A DNA stretch of 64,000 nt from Streptomyces clavuligerus (GCF_005519465.1 NZ_CP027858.1:124001-188000), one strand, 5' to 3'; shown: positions 18,101 to 25,443, counted from the stretch's first letter. Translations and numbers: made by a program. The notes: generated by a model not told the origin, from the letters alone.

Positions 18101-18847
18101 GGCGGCGACGGCGGCACGGAGCGGATCTTCTGCTTCCCGCCCGCGGGGGGTCAGGCCCTCGTCTACCGGGGGCTCGCCGGAGAGCTGGCGGAGTACCGGA
18201 TGACCTCGTTCGGCTATCTGCCGGGCGAGGACAAGGTGGCCCGGTACGCCGATCTGGTGGGCGAGCTCCAGCCGGAGGGCCGCTGCCTGCTCCTCGGCTA
18301 CTCCCTCGGCGGGAATCTGGCCTTCGAGACGGCCAAGGAGCTGGAGCGGCGCGGACGCCGGGTGGACCGGGTGGTCATTCTCGACTCGCACCGCATCGAG
18401 GACGCCTTCACCCCCGGGGCCGAACATCTGGTGGCGTTCGAGAAGGAGTTGGCGGAGCATCTGCGCAAGCACACCGGTTCGGAGATCGTGGCCCGGGAGA
18501 CGATGGAGCACGCGGCGGAGTATCTGGCGTTCTGCGGACGCACCCCCAACCGGGGGGCCGTCGCCGCGGCGGTCGCGGTGATCACGGACGAGCACAGCGC
18601 GGAGCTGTACGCGGACGGGGTGCCCGGGTCCTGGCACACCAGCTCCACCCGTGCGCACACGGTGCTGCGCGGCTCGGGTGCCCACGCCGACATGCTCGAC
18701 CCCGGTCATCTCGCGCGCAACGCGGCGCTGGTCCGCCGGATGCTGGCACCCGACGGCCCCGCTGGCCCCGGCGGCTTCCCGGGCGCGCGGACGGCGGACG
18801 CCGACGGACACGCCGAGCACGCCGACGGGGTGCGCCGTGCACGCTGA
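9200..18847 (+). CDS. ftdB: Iterative hybrid PKS-NRPS for polycyclic tetramate macrolactam (KS-AT-DH-KR-ACP-C-A-PCP-TE)
   Basis: 3215 aa from ATG 9200, preceded by GTGAGGAG. Domains in order: KS (about 10-440; C184, H319, H359); AT (about 555-850; GHSTGE with S641, and VPYH at 741-744 instead of the usual HAFH or YASH); DH (about 925-1200; H939 with P948, D1107 in LLDACFQ); a structural KR half, then KR (TGAFGALG at 1481-1488, Y1638); ACP (S1799 in LGLDSL); C (HHIVSD, H1996 and D2000); A (D2541 to K2855); PCP (S2911 in GGSSI); TE (S3035 in GYSLGG). There is no ER or methyltransferase. The adenylation pocket reads D-V-G-E-V-G-S-I-D-K, one residue from a classical ornithine code. A single PKS module joined to an ornithine NRPS module is the hallmark of PTM synthases, which load two polyene chains onto the two amines of ornithine and release a tetramic acid. 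The stop overlaps the start of ftdC. Confidence 0.97.
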   Translation: MTDATPAPDQGRVAIIGIGCRLPGGASDHRSFWRNLLDGKDCITPTPADRYDIRTLASRDKEKRGRLTGGRGGYIDGFDEFDPAFFGISPREADHMDPQQRKLLEVAWEALEDGGQRPGELAGSDVAVFMGAFTLDYKILQFSDLSFDTLAAHTATGTMMTMVSNRISYCFDFRGPSLSLDTACSSSLVAVHLACQSLARGETSLALAGGALLHMAPQYTIAETKGGFLSPDGRSRTFDASANGYVRAEGVGVVALKRLEDAVRDGDPIHAVILGSGVNQDGRTNGITVPSADAQVALVERVCAEAGIVPGQLQYMEAHGTSTPLGDPIEAGALGRALAIGRDPGARCYVGSVKTNIGHTEAAAGIAGLIKTALCLEHRLIPPHINLERLNPAIDPAALPYEIPTRVTAWPGHRGPARAAVNSFGFGGTNAHVVLEEAPAPRPAAPLSGPPRAWTLLPLSARTDEALREVADGIRRELAGEFTEPGAAPVTAADLGHTLAHRRQHLESRLTLVHSSRESLDAALAAFLRGEPHPGAVLGRRLDPAERRLVWVFTGMGPQWWGMGRELFEREEVFRSVILDCDREIHALTGWSLAEEMAAPEAASRMGETWLAQPANFALQIALAALWRRHGVRPDAVVGHSTGEIAAFYEAGVYSLADAVRIAVHRSRLQQTLDGTGTMLAAALSEEEAERRVRPHGERVSIAAVNSPTGVTLAGDEEALARIAEELTAEQVFTRFLTVRVPYHSAAMDTIRQELLDCLAGIDARPARLPLYTTGLGDRAKGPELDAGYWWINVRDRVRFRAAVDRLADDGHRLFLEIGPHPVLGHAIRECLDARQVTGRTLPSIRRQESETDCFAASLATLHNLGADIDWDVLQPTGRPVALPRYPWRRDRHWTEPGPVARVRLGGLDHPLLGRRTDHPEPTWHSALDIETLPYLADHRIQDAVVFPAAGYLEMAAQAVRALSGGADAVLTDIELRRALFLPEGESRSVTFSLSAKDASFAVVSGPDGATAADPERTVHAGGVVRTAQRRSPGPALDPGAVGARLRRMDGAECYARLAALGYHYGPAFQAIEEVWIGPGEALARLRAPAAAGGDTADHHVHPVLLDACFQSLLTPQLLSGEDPAGTGAPAGSAAGTGVRLPLSIEEVALRPVGDRPLWAHATVTRSAADELVGDIAVYEQGGAAVGRIGGFRAADTESAPSFVARGTIDSWLTETVWIDSPGTGTPRDTVPGGAPWLVLADAGGVGDALAALLAARGTPYHLVRPGEEYRHDPAGGGGGVFTLAPGDDTRWERLLTELRDRGTASFGALVHLWNLDLPGVRETGPAELYGHGGTGAYSLIALARALLRSGTEGRLHVVTRGAQAVLPGADVDPLGAPAWGVGRVLWHQELTGHRGLLVDLDPDSWDPGAEAAALLGEILAATAPEAGTEGADEADGTDGSADEEVALRGERRLTSRIRRAEGLTRPLPLRLRTDGCYLVTGAFGALGRLLCRTLVARGARRLVLMGRTPLPARAGWDAVDPASSPGRAIAFLRELEEAGARPEAVSADLTDAAALTAWYEGYREAGGPPLRGVFHLAGQVRDALVAEMDRETFDAVYGPKAVGALLLHRLLRDEPLEHFVLFSSIASLLTTAGQTNYAAGNAFLDALAHHRRAAGLAALSLDWGPWATGMIEELGLVDHYLVDRGMSSLSPEAGMAVLERVIGQDRAQLLIATVVDWPVFLSWYASPPPLVGELAAAAPRRRSGAEAGFVEAFGALGDPQKRRALVAERFTGLAASVLRTAPERIDPAEGLGALGLDSLLAMELRGRVQAEFAIALPVVSLLSGTSVGELTDRLYTALTELLDSGAGEGGGAGAAEPELFEDAREYPLTQNQKALWFLKQLNPDGFAYNIGGAVEVRVALDPELMFEAVRRTVDRHPALRTNFLLVDGRPVQRVSSGAAVDLGMFDVRDQSWDEIHATIVTEYRKPYDLARDPLFRFRLFQRAPDRWVIMKAVHHIVSDAISTFTFIEELLAVYEGLRRGEEPALAPVPARYLDFLNDQNRFLAGPGARRMLDYWRAQLPDPVPLLDLPVDKPRPAVQTHNGASEFFVLDEEVSARVHRLARTHGVTPFVVLLSAYYLLLHRYSGQDHIVVGSPVTGRTRQEFASVYGYFVNPLPLHADLSGEPSVADLLDQVRRTVLGGLDNQEYPFVLLVEELGLQHDPSRSAVFQAMFILLTHKVAAQKYGYRLEYIELPEEEGQFDLTLSAYEEESEHRFHCVFKYNTDLFEAGTVRRMAGHYTRLLDELTRAPERRAVTRLDMLGATERERLTAEWSGARRRALPRSGAEPWADGAPDGLDVPVHRLVARAAALRPEATAVRVPPSPGGGGGLRMSYAELDHRSGVLARGLRDRGVGPGSVVGLCLEKSPELIVALLAVLRAGGAYLPIPPDHPADRIVTMVTGSRAVLVVVADVAGRAGLPELPVDTLVLAAGDGAGDTAPLPPVPVAPDSPAYVIHTSGSTGRPKAVQVSHRNLASAHAAWRERYGLADEPGCHLQMAAPSFDVFTGDWVRALCSGGTLVLAGRDLLFDAALLYRTLREEGVDCGEFVPAVVRGLMDHCAEHGLRLDFMRLLVVGSDAWKVAEYERLRALGGPRTRVINSYGVTEATIDSACFEGPADGLEPGRMVPIGRPLSNSTLHILDRHGEPVPPGVPGELWIGGEGVATGYAGDPDRTAERFVTRTLGRDPGAGPERLYRTGDLARWDDRGRIHLLGRVDTQVKLNGHRIETDEIAALLTELEQVARAVVVVRPDARGEAALCAYCVPADGAGEAAPGTAEAAAGGLGRKELRRHLARFLPAYMIPSHFVTLPELPLTAHSKVDTAALPAPGTGADEADAYEPPVTAYEVSMARHWGALLGRERIGRDEDFFEIGGSSIKLIELIHHLQAEFRVSLPVSRLYQVTTLHGMAASVERAVLDGGGHADGVHLGFNDGGDGGTERIFCFPPAGGQALVYRGLAGELAEYRMTSFGYLPGEDKVARYADLVGELQPEGRCLLLGYSLGGNLAFETAKELERRGRRVDRVVILDSHRIEDAFTPGAEHLVAFEKELAEHLRKHTGSEIVARETMEHAAEYLAFCGRTPNRGAVAAAVAVITDEHSAELYADGVPGSWHTSSTRAHTVLRGSGAHADMLDPGHLARNAALVRRMLAPDGPAGPGGFPGARTADADGHAEHADGVRRAR

Positions 18848-20546
18848 CGAGGAGCACGAGTGGTCCGTCCGCCCCGGGGCCGCCCCCGGCGGGCGGCCCG
18901 CGGACCGCCGCCCCCGGGTGATCGTGGTCGGCGGGGGTGTCGCCGGGCTCGCCACCGGCTGCTACGCCCAGATGAACGGGATGCGCAGCCGGATCTTCGA
19001 GAAGCATGTGCTGCCCGGTGGCTGCTGCACCGCCTGGGGCCGGGACGGCTATGTCTTCGACTACTGCATCGAGTGGCTGATCGGCACCGCGCCCGGCAAC
19101 GAGGCGCACCGGATCTGGCGGGAGCTGGGGGCGCTCGACGGCAAGAGCATCACCCACTTCGACATGTTCAACCGGGTCACCGACGAGAGCGGCCGGTCGG
19201 TGATGTTCTACAACGACCCGGGGCGGCTGGAGGCGCATCTGCTGGGGATCTCCCCGGCGGACGCCCCCCTGATCCGCTCGTTCTGCCGGGATCTGCGGCG
19301 GTTCACGGACATCGAGCTGTATCCGTTCCTCACGGCGCCCGCGCTGCGGAGCGCCGGGGAGCGGCTGCGGATGCTGCGGACCGTGCTGCCCGCCTTCCGG
19401 CTCTTCTGGCGCACGGCGGCGACGCCCATGCACGCGTTCGCCGACCGGTTCGAGGACCCGCTGCTGCGGCGAGCGTTCCGGAATGTGTTCTTCCAGGACC
19501 CGGAGGGCTTCCCGCTGCTGCCGTACCTCTTCAACATGGCCGCCGCGCACCGCCGCAACGCGGGCTTCCCGCAGGGGGGTTCGCTGGGGCTCGCGCGCTC
19601 GATCGAGGAGCGGTACACGGCGCTGGGCGGCACGGTCTCCTACCGCTCCCGGGTGGCCCGGGTCCTGGTCGAGCGGGACCGCGCCGTCGGGATCGAGCTG
19701 GGCAACGGCCGCCGGTACTACGCGGACCACGTGGTCGCCGCCTGCGACGGCCACACCACCGTGCGCACCCTGCTCGGCGGGCGGTACACCGGGCCGCGGG
19801 TGGACCGGCTCTACGGCGAGCTGCTGACGGAGCGGGGCGCCCTCTTCCCCGCGGTGGTCTCGGTGTTCGCCGGAGTCCGCGGGGACCTCGGTCCCGACCG
19901 CGCGCACAGCACCACCTATCTGCTCTCCCCGGAGGACGCCGCCCACCTCCCGGGGGCGCTCCAGCGGAGTCTGGTGGTGCAGTTGCGCTCGCACTATTCG
20001 GACGGCTTCGCTCCACCGGGGAGATCGGTGATCCACTGCACCTACTTCAGCGACTTCGGCTTCTGGAAGGAGCTGCGCACCCGGGACCGCAAGGCGTACT
20101 GGGCGCTCAAACGGCGGCTGGCGGCGTTCGTCCGGGATTTCCTGGAACGCCACCGCCCCGGGATCGCCGGCCGGATCGAGCTGCTGGACGTGGCCTCGCC
20201 CGCGACGACGAAGCGGTACACGGGCAACCACGACGGCAGCATCCTGGCGTGGAAGGCGTTCTCGGAGGCCGACGACGTGGCGGCGGCACTGGTCGGCAAG
20301 GACCGGATGCGGCTGCCGGGGCTGGCCGGCTTCTCCCTGGCCGGGCAGTGGGTGGGCCTCGGCGGGCTGATCCGGGCCGCGTCGACGGGCCGGTTCGCCG
20401 TCCAGTACCTGTGCGACGAGTGGGGGCTGCCGTTCACCGCCCGGGAGAGCCTGGCGCGCGAGCCCTGGCGCCCGGCGCGGCTGGGCCCGCTGCCCCGGCT
20501 CGACCGGCGGGACACCCGGCTCGGACAGGAGGTCCCGGAGGCATGA
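18837..20546 (+). CDS. ftdC: PTM phytoene dehydrogenase-like FAD oxidoreductase/cyclase (first of pair)
   Basis: 569 aa from GTG 18837, overlapping the ftdB stop by 11 bases. A tempting GAGGAG-GTG at 18860 is out of frame, and the only other in-frame GTG (18918) falls inside the FAD motif. The FAD motif VVGGGVAGLATG lies at about residues 30-41, followed by PGGCCTAWGRDG, which FtdD shares. In HSAF, frontalamide and ikarugamycin pathways, enzymes of this family act on the tetramate polyene and set up the outer carbocycles. It pairs with ftdD, which begins at its stop codon (ATGA). Over their length the two proteins share the same landmark segments (GYSTGC/ATGC-YAQMNG, GGSLGLARSIEERY, ACDGHTT), so they are diverged duplicates. 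Confidence 0.9.
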   Translation: MHADEEHEWSVRPGAAPGGRPADRRPRVIVVGGGVAGLATGCYAQMNGMRSRIFEKHVLPGGCCTAWGRDGYVFDYCIEWLIGTAPGNEAHRIWRELGALDGKSITHFDMFNRVTDESGRSVMFYNDPGRLEAHLLGISPADAPLIRSFCRDLRRFTDIELYPFLTAPALRSAGERLRMLRTVLPAFRLFWRTAATPMHAFADRFEDPLLRRAFRNVFFQDPEGFPLLPYLFNMAAAHRRNAGFPQGGSLGLARSIEERYTALGGTVSYRSRVARVLVERDRAVGIELGNGRRYYADHVVAACDGHTTVRTLLGGRYTGPRVDRLYGELLTERGALFPAVVSVFAGVRGDLGPDRAHSTTYLLSPEDAAHLPGALQRSLVVQLRSHYSDGFAPPGRSVIHCTYFSDFGFWKELRTRDRKAYWALKRRLAAFVRDFLERHRPGIAGRIELLDVASPATTKRYTGNHDGSILAWKAFSEADDVAAALVGKDRMRLPGLAGFSLAGQWVGLGGLIRAASTGRFAVQYLCDEWGLPFTARESLAREPWRPARLGPLPRLDRRDTRLGQEVPEA

Positions 20547-22288
20547 GGACACCGCGCCAGGGCCTCCCGGGCCGCCGGGAGACAATGATCATCATCGGGG
20601 CCGGGCTCGGGGGCCTGTCGACCGGGTGCTACGCGCAGATGAACGGGTACCGCAGCCGCATCCTGGAGATGCACGAGGTCCCCGGGGGCTGCTGCACATC
20701 GTGGTCGCGCGGGGACTTCGTCCTGGACTGCTGTGTGAGCTGGCTGCTCGGGAGCGGTCCGGGCAACGAGATGCACCAGATCTGGCTGGAGCTGGGCGCC
20801 CTCCAGGGCAAACAGATCCGCCACTTCGACGTCTTCAACATCGTGCGCGGACGGGACGGGCAGGCCGTGCACTTCTACTCGGACCCGGACCGGCTCCAGG
20901 CCCATCTGACGTCGATCTCCCCCGCCGACGCCCGGCTGATCCGGCGTTTCTGCGATCAGCTCCGGTCCTTCCGCAAGGCGCTCGCCGTCTATCCCTTCCT
21001 CAAGCCGGTGGGGCTGATGGGACGGCGGGAGCGCTGGCGCATGCTGGCCTCCTTCCTGCCGTACGCACGGGCGGTCAGCACCTCGATCGGCGAGCTGATG
21101 GCGGACTTCTCGGCCCGCTTCACCCATCCGCTGCTGCGGGAGGCGTTCAACTTCATCCTGTACGAGCGGCACCCCAACTTCCCGGTGCTGCCGTTCCACT
21201 TCCAGCTCGCCTCGCACGCCAATCTCTCGGCGGGGGTCCCCGAGGGCGGATCGCTGGGGCTCGCCCGGTCGATCGAGGAGCGCTACCGAGCGCTCGGCGG
21301 CGAGGTCACCTACAACGCGAAGGTGGAGGAGGTGACCGTCGAGGACGACCGCGCGACCGGGGTGCGGCTGAGCGACGGGAGCGAGCTGCGGGCGGACATC
21401 GTCGTCTCCGCCTGCGACGGCCACACCACGATGACGAAACTCCTCAAGGGGCGCCCCCTGGGCGAGGAGTACGAACGGCTCTACACCCGGACCATCGAGC
21501 AGCCGGGCATGGTCTTCCCCGGGTACTTCACCCTCTTCCTGGGGCTGCGCCGGGAGTTTCCCGACGCCGATCCGTGCACCACCCACCTCCTGGACGAGGA
21601 GACGGCGGCCCGGCTCACCGGCATCCGGCACCCGAGCGTCAATGTGCAGTTCCGCAGCCGCCACTACCCGGAGCTGTCGCCGCGGGGCACGGCGGTCGTC
21701 TACGCCACCTACTTCTGCGACATCGCCCCCTGGCGGGCCCTGGACGAGGGGCCCGAGCAGATCAGCCGGGTGCGGGCCGGCGAGGAGCTGCACACCCTGC
21801 CGGTGCGGCACGGGCGGGGCTACTACCTGGCGAAGCGGCGGGCGCGGGACGCGCTGGTGGCGTTCCTGGAGGAGCGCCACCCGGGGATCGAGGAGTCGAT
21901 CGCCGTGCGCGATGTGTCCACCCCGCTGACGCAGGTGCGCTACACCGGCAACTACGACGGGACGGTCCTGGGCTGGCAGCCGTTCGTGGAGAGCGGGGAG
22001 ACACTGGAGGAACTGGTGAAGAAGCACGGCCCCGGGGTCCCGGGGCTCGCCGACTTCTACCAGTCCGGGGTCTGGGCCACCACGGGCGGGCTGATCCGGG
22101 CCGCCGCGGCCGGACGGCATGTCATGCAGTTCGTCTGCCGGGACGACGGCAAGCCCTTCACGGCGTCCATCGATGAGAGCGCGCCCCCGCCGACCCATCT
22201 CGTCATCCCGGTCGGGGTGGGCGCGGACACCCCCGTACCGGCTCCCCGCCCCCCGGCGGGAGCCCCACTGGACGAGACGTGGGAGTGA
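20543..22288 (+). CDS. ftdD: PTM phytoene dehydrogenase-like FAD oxidoreductase/cyclase (second of pair)
   Basis: 581 aa from ATG 20543, overlapping the ftdC stop (ATGA), with AGGAGGT and GGAGG just upstream. The FAD motif IIIGAGLGGLSTG is near residues 16-28, then PGGCCTSWSRGD. It is a paralogue of FtdC. Clusters with two such genes plus the MDR reductase usually give tricyclic PTMs (5/5/6 or 5/6/5), while clusters with one give fewer or other rings; this is family knowledge and not visible in the protein itself. A 37-residue Pro-rich tail extends past the conserved fold. The long open frame that runs upstream in the same phase through ftdC is an artefact of high GC. Confidence 0.9.
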   Translation: MRTPRQGLPGRRETMIIIGAGLGGLSTGCYAQMNGYRSRILEMHEVPGGCCTSWSRGDFVLDCCVSWLLGSGPGNEMHQIWLELGALQGKQIRHFDVFNIVRGRDGQAVHFYSDPDRLQAHLTSISPADARLIRRFCDQLRSFRKALAVYPFLKPVGLMGRRERWRMLASFLPYARAVSTSIGELMADFSARFTHPLLREAFNFILYERHPNFPVLPFHFQLASHANLSAGVPEGGSLGLARSIEERYRALGGEVTYNAKVEEVTVEDDRATGVRLSDGSELRADIVVSACDGHTTMTKLLKGRPLGEEYERLYTRTIEQPGMVFPGYFTLFLGLRREFPDADPCTTHLLDEETAARLTGIRHPSVNVQFRSRHYPELSPRGTAVVYATYFCDIAPWRALDEGPEQISRVRAGEELHTLPVRHGRGYYLAKRRARDALVAFLEERHPGIEESIAVRDVSTPLTQVRYTGNYDGTVLGWQPFVESGETLEELVKKHGPGVPGLADFYQSGVWATTGGLIRAAAAGRHVMQFVCRDDGKPFTASIDESAPPPTHLVIPVGVGADTPVPAPRPPAGAPLDETWE

Positions 22289-22292
22289 GCAC

Positions 22293-23354
22293 ATGGTGGT
22301 GAAGGCAGAGACCTGGGTGGTCAGGGAGCACATGCGGGGAGTCCCGGACGTGGACCGGGTCTACGGGAAGGTCACCGAGGAGCTGGAGGTCGATCTCGCG
22401 CCCGACGAGATGCTGTTGCGGACGCTGTTCGTCTCGGTCGACCTCTATCTCCAGGGCATCGCCCTGGACACCCCCCTCGGCGATCCGATGGGAGCCGACT
22501 CGATCATGGAGGTGGTGGAGGCGGGCCCGCGGGCCCCGCACCGGGTCGGCGATCTGGTGCAGGGCTTCGGCGGCTGGCGCACCCATGTGATCAGCAACGG
22601 TGCCCCCAGCAGCTGGCAGACGGGCACCTTCCCCATGGTCTTCCCCGCGTTCCGGCGGCTCGACCCCGGCTGGTACGACGGGGCGCTGCCGCTGGAGACG
22701 GCCCTCGGGGTGATGGGCGGCCCGGGGATGACCGCCTGGGGGACGCTGAACCGCTTCATGACCGTGGAACGGGGCCACACGGTGGTGATCAGCGGGGCGT
22801 CCGGAATGATCGGTTCCCTGGTGGGGCAGCTCGCCAAGCGGGCCGGGGCCCGGGTGGTGGGCACCACGTCCAGCCCCCGGAAGGCGGAGCGGCTGCGGGA
22901 GCTGGGCTTCGACGCGGTTCTCCCGTACCGGCACGGCGACAGCGCCGAAGCGGTCGGCGAGCGGCTGCGCGCGGCGGCCCCGGACGGGGTCGACCGCTAT
23001 GTCGACCATCTCGGCGGCGCCGTCACGGACGCCGTCTTCCCGCTGCTCACCGTGGACAGCCAGGTGGCGGTCTGCTGGCAGTGGGCGACCCAGGTCGGCG
23101 GAGAGACGCACGGGCCGCGGCTGCTGCCGTGGATCATGTTCCCCCGGACCACGATCCGGGGGATCTTCTCGCTCGAATGGTTCACCCCGCCGAACTGGCG
23201 GGCGCTCCACGAGGAGCTGGGCGGCGCCGTCCGCCGGGGCGAGATCGTCTGCGAACACACCGTCCACCAGGGTTTCGACAGCATTCCGACGGCGTACCAG
23301 AGCCTGTACCACGGGCGCGGGGACCGGTTGGGCAAGGTGCTGGTGGCGCTCTGA
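22293..23354 (+). CDS. ftdE: NADPH-dependent MDR reductase of PTM cluster (inner ring cyclisation)
   Basis: 353 aa from ATG 22293, four bases after the ftdD stop, with GGGAG upstream. It belongs to the medium-chain dehydrogenase/reductase family in the zinc-free branch: no catalytic or structural zinc cysteines are seen, and the Rossmann motif is SGASGMIGS (around residue 165) with a following TTSSPRKAERL segment suited to NADPH. It resembles leukotriene B4 dehydrogenase/CurA-type enoyl reductases. In the ikarugamycin pathway the equivalent enzyme (IkaC) makes the inner five-membered ring by reductive C-C bond formation. It is the last gene of the coupled operon; a strong hairpin follows at 23364. 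No ftdF-type P450 follows. Confidence 0.9.
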   Translation: MVVKAETWVVREHMRGVPDVDRVYGKVTEELEVDLAPDEMLLRTLFVSVDLYLQGIALDTPLGDPMGADSIMEVVEAGPRAPHRVGDLVQGFGGWRTHVISNGAPSSWQTGTFPMVFPAFRRLDPGWYDGALPLETALGVMGGPGMTAWGTLNRFMTVERGHTVVISGASGMIGSLVGQLAKRAGARVVGTTSSPRKAERLRELGFDAVLPYRHGDSAEAVGERLRAAAPDGVDRYVDHLGGAVTDAVFPLLTVDSQVAVCWQWATQVGGETHGPRLLPWIMFPRTTIRGIFSLEWFTPPNWRALHEELGGAVRRGEIVCEHTVHQGFDSIPTAYQSLYHGRGDRLGKVLVAL

Positions 23355-23363
23355 CCGCGCCGC

Positions 23364-23401
23364 CGCCCCGGCGGGTGTGCCGTACGGCGCCCGCCGGGGC
23401 G
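23364..23401 (+). terminator. Strong hairpin at end of PTM operon
   Basis: Perfect 12-bp stem, CGCCCCGGCGGG (23364-23375) with CCCGCCGGGGCG (23390-23401). The 14-base loop itself contains the palindrome GCCGTACGGC. It lies 10 bases after the ftdE stop and marks the cluster's right end. Confidence 0.85.
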
Positions 23402-23519
23402 CTCCCCCGACGGGCGGAGCCGGATTGCGGAGCCCCGCCCCGGGCCGCAGTCTTGGGGGAACGGAACGATCGGTCACTGCCCGTATCGGCCTCGGGCGTG
23501 CCCTCGTCAGGAGCTTCCC

Positions 23520-24518
23520 GTGGCCAGGTACTTCGCACGCACCACCGGCTCACTGGTGGCGGACGCCCTGGAGGGCTTCGCCCGGGCCCACGGTGACCTG
23601 GTCGCCTACCACCCGGAGCACGGCTATCTGCGGGCCCGGCACAGCTCCCCGCTGCGCCGGGTCGGCGTGGTCTCCGGCGGCGGCTCGGGGCACGAGCCGC
23701 TGCACACGGGGTTCGTGGGGGCGGGGATGCTGGACGCCGCCTGCCCCGGGCAGATCTTCGCCTCGCCCCACAACCGGCAGATCTTCGAGGCGTCCCGGGC
23801 GGTGGCCCGCCGGGAGGGCGTGCTGCACATCGTCAAGAACTACACCGGCGACCGGATCAACTTCGGCATCGCCGCCGAGCGGCTGGCCCATGAGCGGGTG
23901 CCGTGCGCCCGGCTGCTGGTCGACGACGACCTCGCGTCGGACGACCCCGCGGTGGCGGTGGGCCGCCGGGGCACCGGCGGTACGGTGCTGCTGGAGAAGC
24001 TGCTGGGCGCCGCCGCCGACCGGGGGCTCGGTCTGGAGGAGCTGACCGCGCTCGGCACCCGGCTCGCGGGACGGTGCCGCAGCCTCGCCGTGGCGTCCGC
24101 CCCGCCGACCTCCCCCACCACCGGCCGCCCGGCGTTCGAACTGCCGCCCGGGGTGCTGGAGTACGGCGTGGGCATCCACGGGGAACGGGCCGGGCGCACC
24201 CTGGCCGACGAGCCCCTGGACGCCCTGGTCGACCGGATGACCACGAGTCTGCTGGCCGCGCTGCCGCCCCCGCCCGACGGAGGGCTGATCGCGCTGGTGA
24301 GCGGCTTGGGCTCGGTCACCCGGCTGGAGCTGTACGCGGTCCTGCGGGAGCTGGGCCGGGCACTGGACGGCCGGGGGCTCGCCCTGCGGCGCAGCCTGGT
24401 GGGCGAGTTCGTCACGGCGCTCGACACCGGTGGTTTCTGTCTGACGCTGCTCACCACCGACGAGGAGGCGACCGGGTTGTACGACGCGCCGGTGAGCACA
24501 CCGGCCTGGCGGTGGTGA
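23520..24518 (+). CDS. dhaK: Dihydroxyacetone kinase-like subunit DhaK
   Basis: 332 aa from GTG 23520, with AGGAG six bases upstream. The substrate-binding landmarks of DhaK are present: VSGGGSGHEPLHTGFVGAGML near residues 50-70, KNYTGDRINF near 104-113, and the GVGIHGE motif with H220, equivalent to the His that binds dihydroxyacetone covalently. It is followed by a DhaL-like gene, so the pair should form a kinase acting on dihydroxyacetone or a similar short keto-sugar. No DhaM (phosphotransferase-type donor) is adjacent, so ATP may be the direct donor or DhaM may lie elsewhere. It follows the PTM terminator and is probably not part of PTM synthesis. Confidence 0.9.
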   Translation: MARYFARTTGSLVADALEGFARAHGDLVAYHPEHGYLRARHSSPLRRVGVVSGGGSGHEPLHTGFVGAGMLDAACPGQIFASPHNRQIFEASRAVARREGVLHIVKNYTGDRINFGIAAERLAHERVPCARLLVDDDLASDDPAVAVGRRGTGGTVLLEKLLGAAADRGLGLEELTALGTRLAGRCRSLAVASAPPTSPTTGRPAFELPPGVLEYGVGIHGERAGRTLADEPLDALVDRMTTSLLAALPPPPDGGLIALVSGLGSVTRLELYAVLRELGRALDGRGLALRRSLVGEFVTALDTGGFCLTLLTTDEEATGLYDAPVSTPAWRW

Positions 24519-24579
24519 GACACCCACCGAGCGGGACAGGGCGGTACCGGCAGTGCGGGGGCGAACCAGGGACGGTGTC

Positions 24580-25290
24580 ATGGCCGAGGACGGGGTGTTC
24601 ACCGAGGCGTGGGTGCGGGAGTTCGCCCGTTCGGTGGCGGCGTGCGAGTCCGAGCTGACCGCGCTGGACCAGCTCGCGGGGGACGGGGACTTCGGGGTCA
24701 ACCTCCGCTCCGGGCTGGTCGCGGCCGTGGGGGTGCTGGACCGGGGCACGGCGGACGGGCGGGCGGCGGTGCCGCGCCGGCCCCGGGCGGCCCATGAGCC
24801 GCTGCGGGTGCTGGCCACCGCCTTCCTGGACGAGGTCGGGGGGACCAGCGGGCCGCTGTTCGGCCTGCTCTTCCAGGAGCTCGCGGCGGCGGCCCGGGCG
24901 GACGGCCCCCGGCTGACCACGCATGCCCTGGCGGTGGGCACCGGCCGGGGTCTCGCGGCGATCCGCCGGGTGGGCGGGGCGGCGCCCGGGGACAAGACCC
25001 TGCTGGACGCGCTGCACCCGGCCGTACTCGCCCTGGCCGCGTGCCCGGCGCCGACACCGCCGGTACGGGCCCTGGACCGGGCCTCGGTGACGGCGTGGGA
25101 CGGGGTGCGGCGCACGGCGGGCCGCTCCGCCCGGCGGGGCCGCGCCAGCTATCTGGGGGAACGCGCGGCGGGTGTGCCCGACCCGGGCGCGGTCGGCGTC
25201 GCGCTCTTCCTCACCACCGCCGTCCGCCCCGTCACCGTGCTCGCCCCCTTCCTGAAGGCCGCGGGAGCCCCCGTGTCCGGTCGGCCGTAG
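24580..25290 (+). CDS. dhaL: Dihydroxyacetone kinase-like subunit DhaL
   Basis: 236 aa from ATG 24580 with AGGGA upstream; the GTG at 24553 would add nine residues. The nucleotide and magnesium site LAGDGDFG is near residues 32-39, with GTSGPLFGLLF and PGDKTLLDAL further on, all as in DhaL. It is slightly longer than the usual 210 aa because of an Arg/Pro-rich insert after the GDGDFG region. It lies 61 bases after dhaK on the same strand and should be co-transcribed. The ATP-dependent role is inferred from the lack of a DhaM gene nearby. Confidence 0.88.
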   Translation: MAEDGVFTEAWVREFARSVAACESELTALDQLAGDGDFGVNLRSGLVAAVGVLDRGTADGRAAVPRRPRAAHEPLRVLATAFLDEVGGTSGPLFGLLFQELAAAARADGPRLTTHALAVGTGRGLAAIRRVGGAAPGDKTLLDALHPAVLALAACPAPTPPVRALDRASVTAWDGVRRTAGRSARRGRASYLGERAAGVPDPGAVGVALFLTTAVRPVTVLAPFLKAAGAPVSGRP

Positions 25291-25443
25291 ACAGGGGGCG
25301 TGCGGCCCGGGGAGCCGCCGGCCCGGCCCGGCGGGGCCGTCCTTCCAATGATCGCGGTGTGGCGGGAATCAACCGTGCCCCCTCCGGCGGGCTGGGATGC
25401 TGTGCGCCCCCGAACCGGCGACCGGAACCGACGGAGGCGACGG

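Noticed and set aside
9011..18955. A 3314-codon open frame antisense to ftdB
   Set aside because: It is the mirror of a high-GC gene: third-position G/C keeps the opposite frame free of stops. The encoded string is low in aromatic residues, lacks domains, and the + strand frame has nine recognisable catalytic domains.
18860..20542. GTG 18860 with a good GAGGAG, as a start for one 1142-aa protein ending in ftdD
   Set aside because: The upstream 560 codons in this phase are Arg/Gly/Pro-rich nonsense opposite the clear ftdC frame; ftdD starts at ATG 20543 with its own ribosome site.
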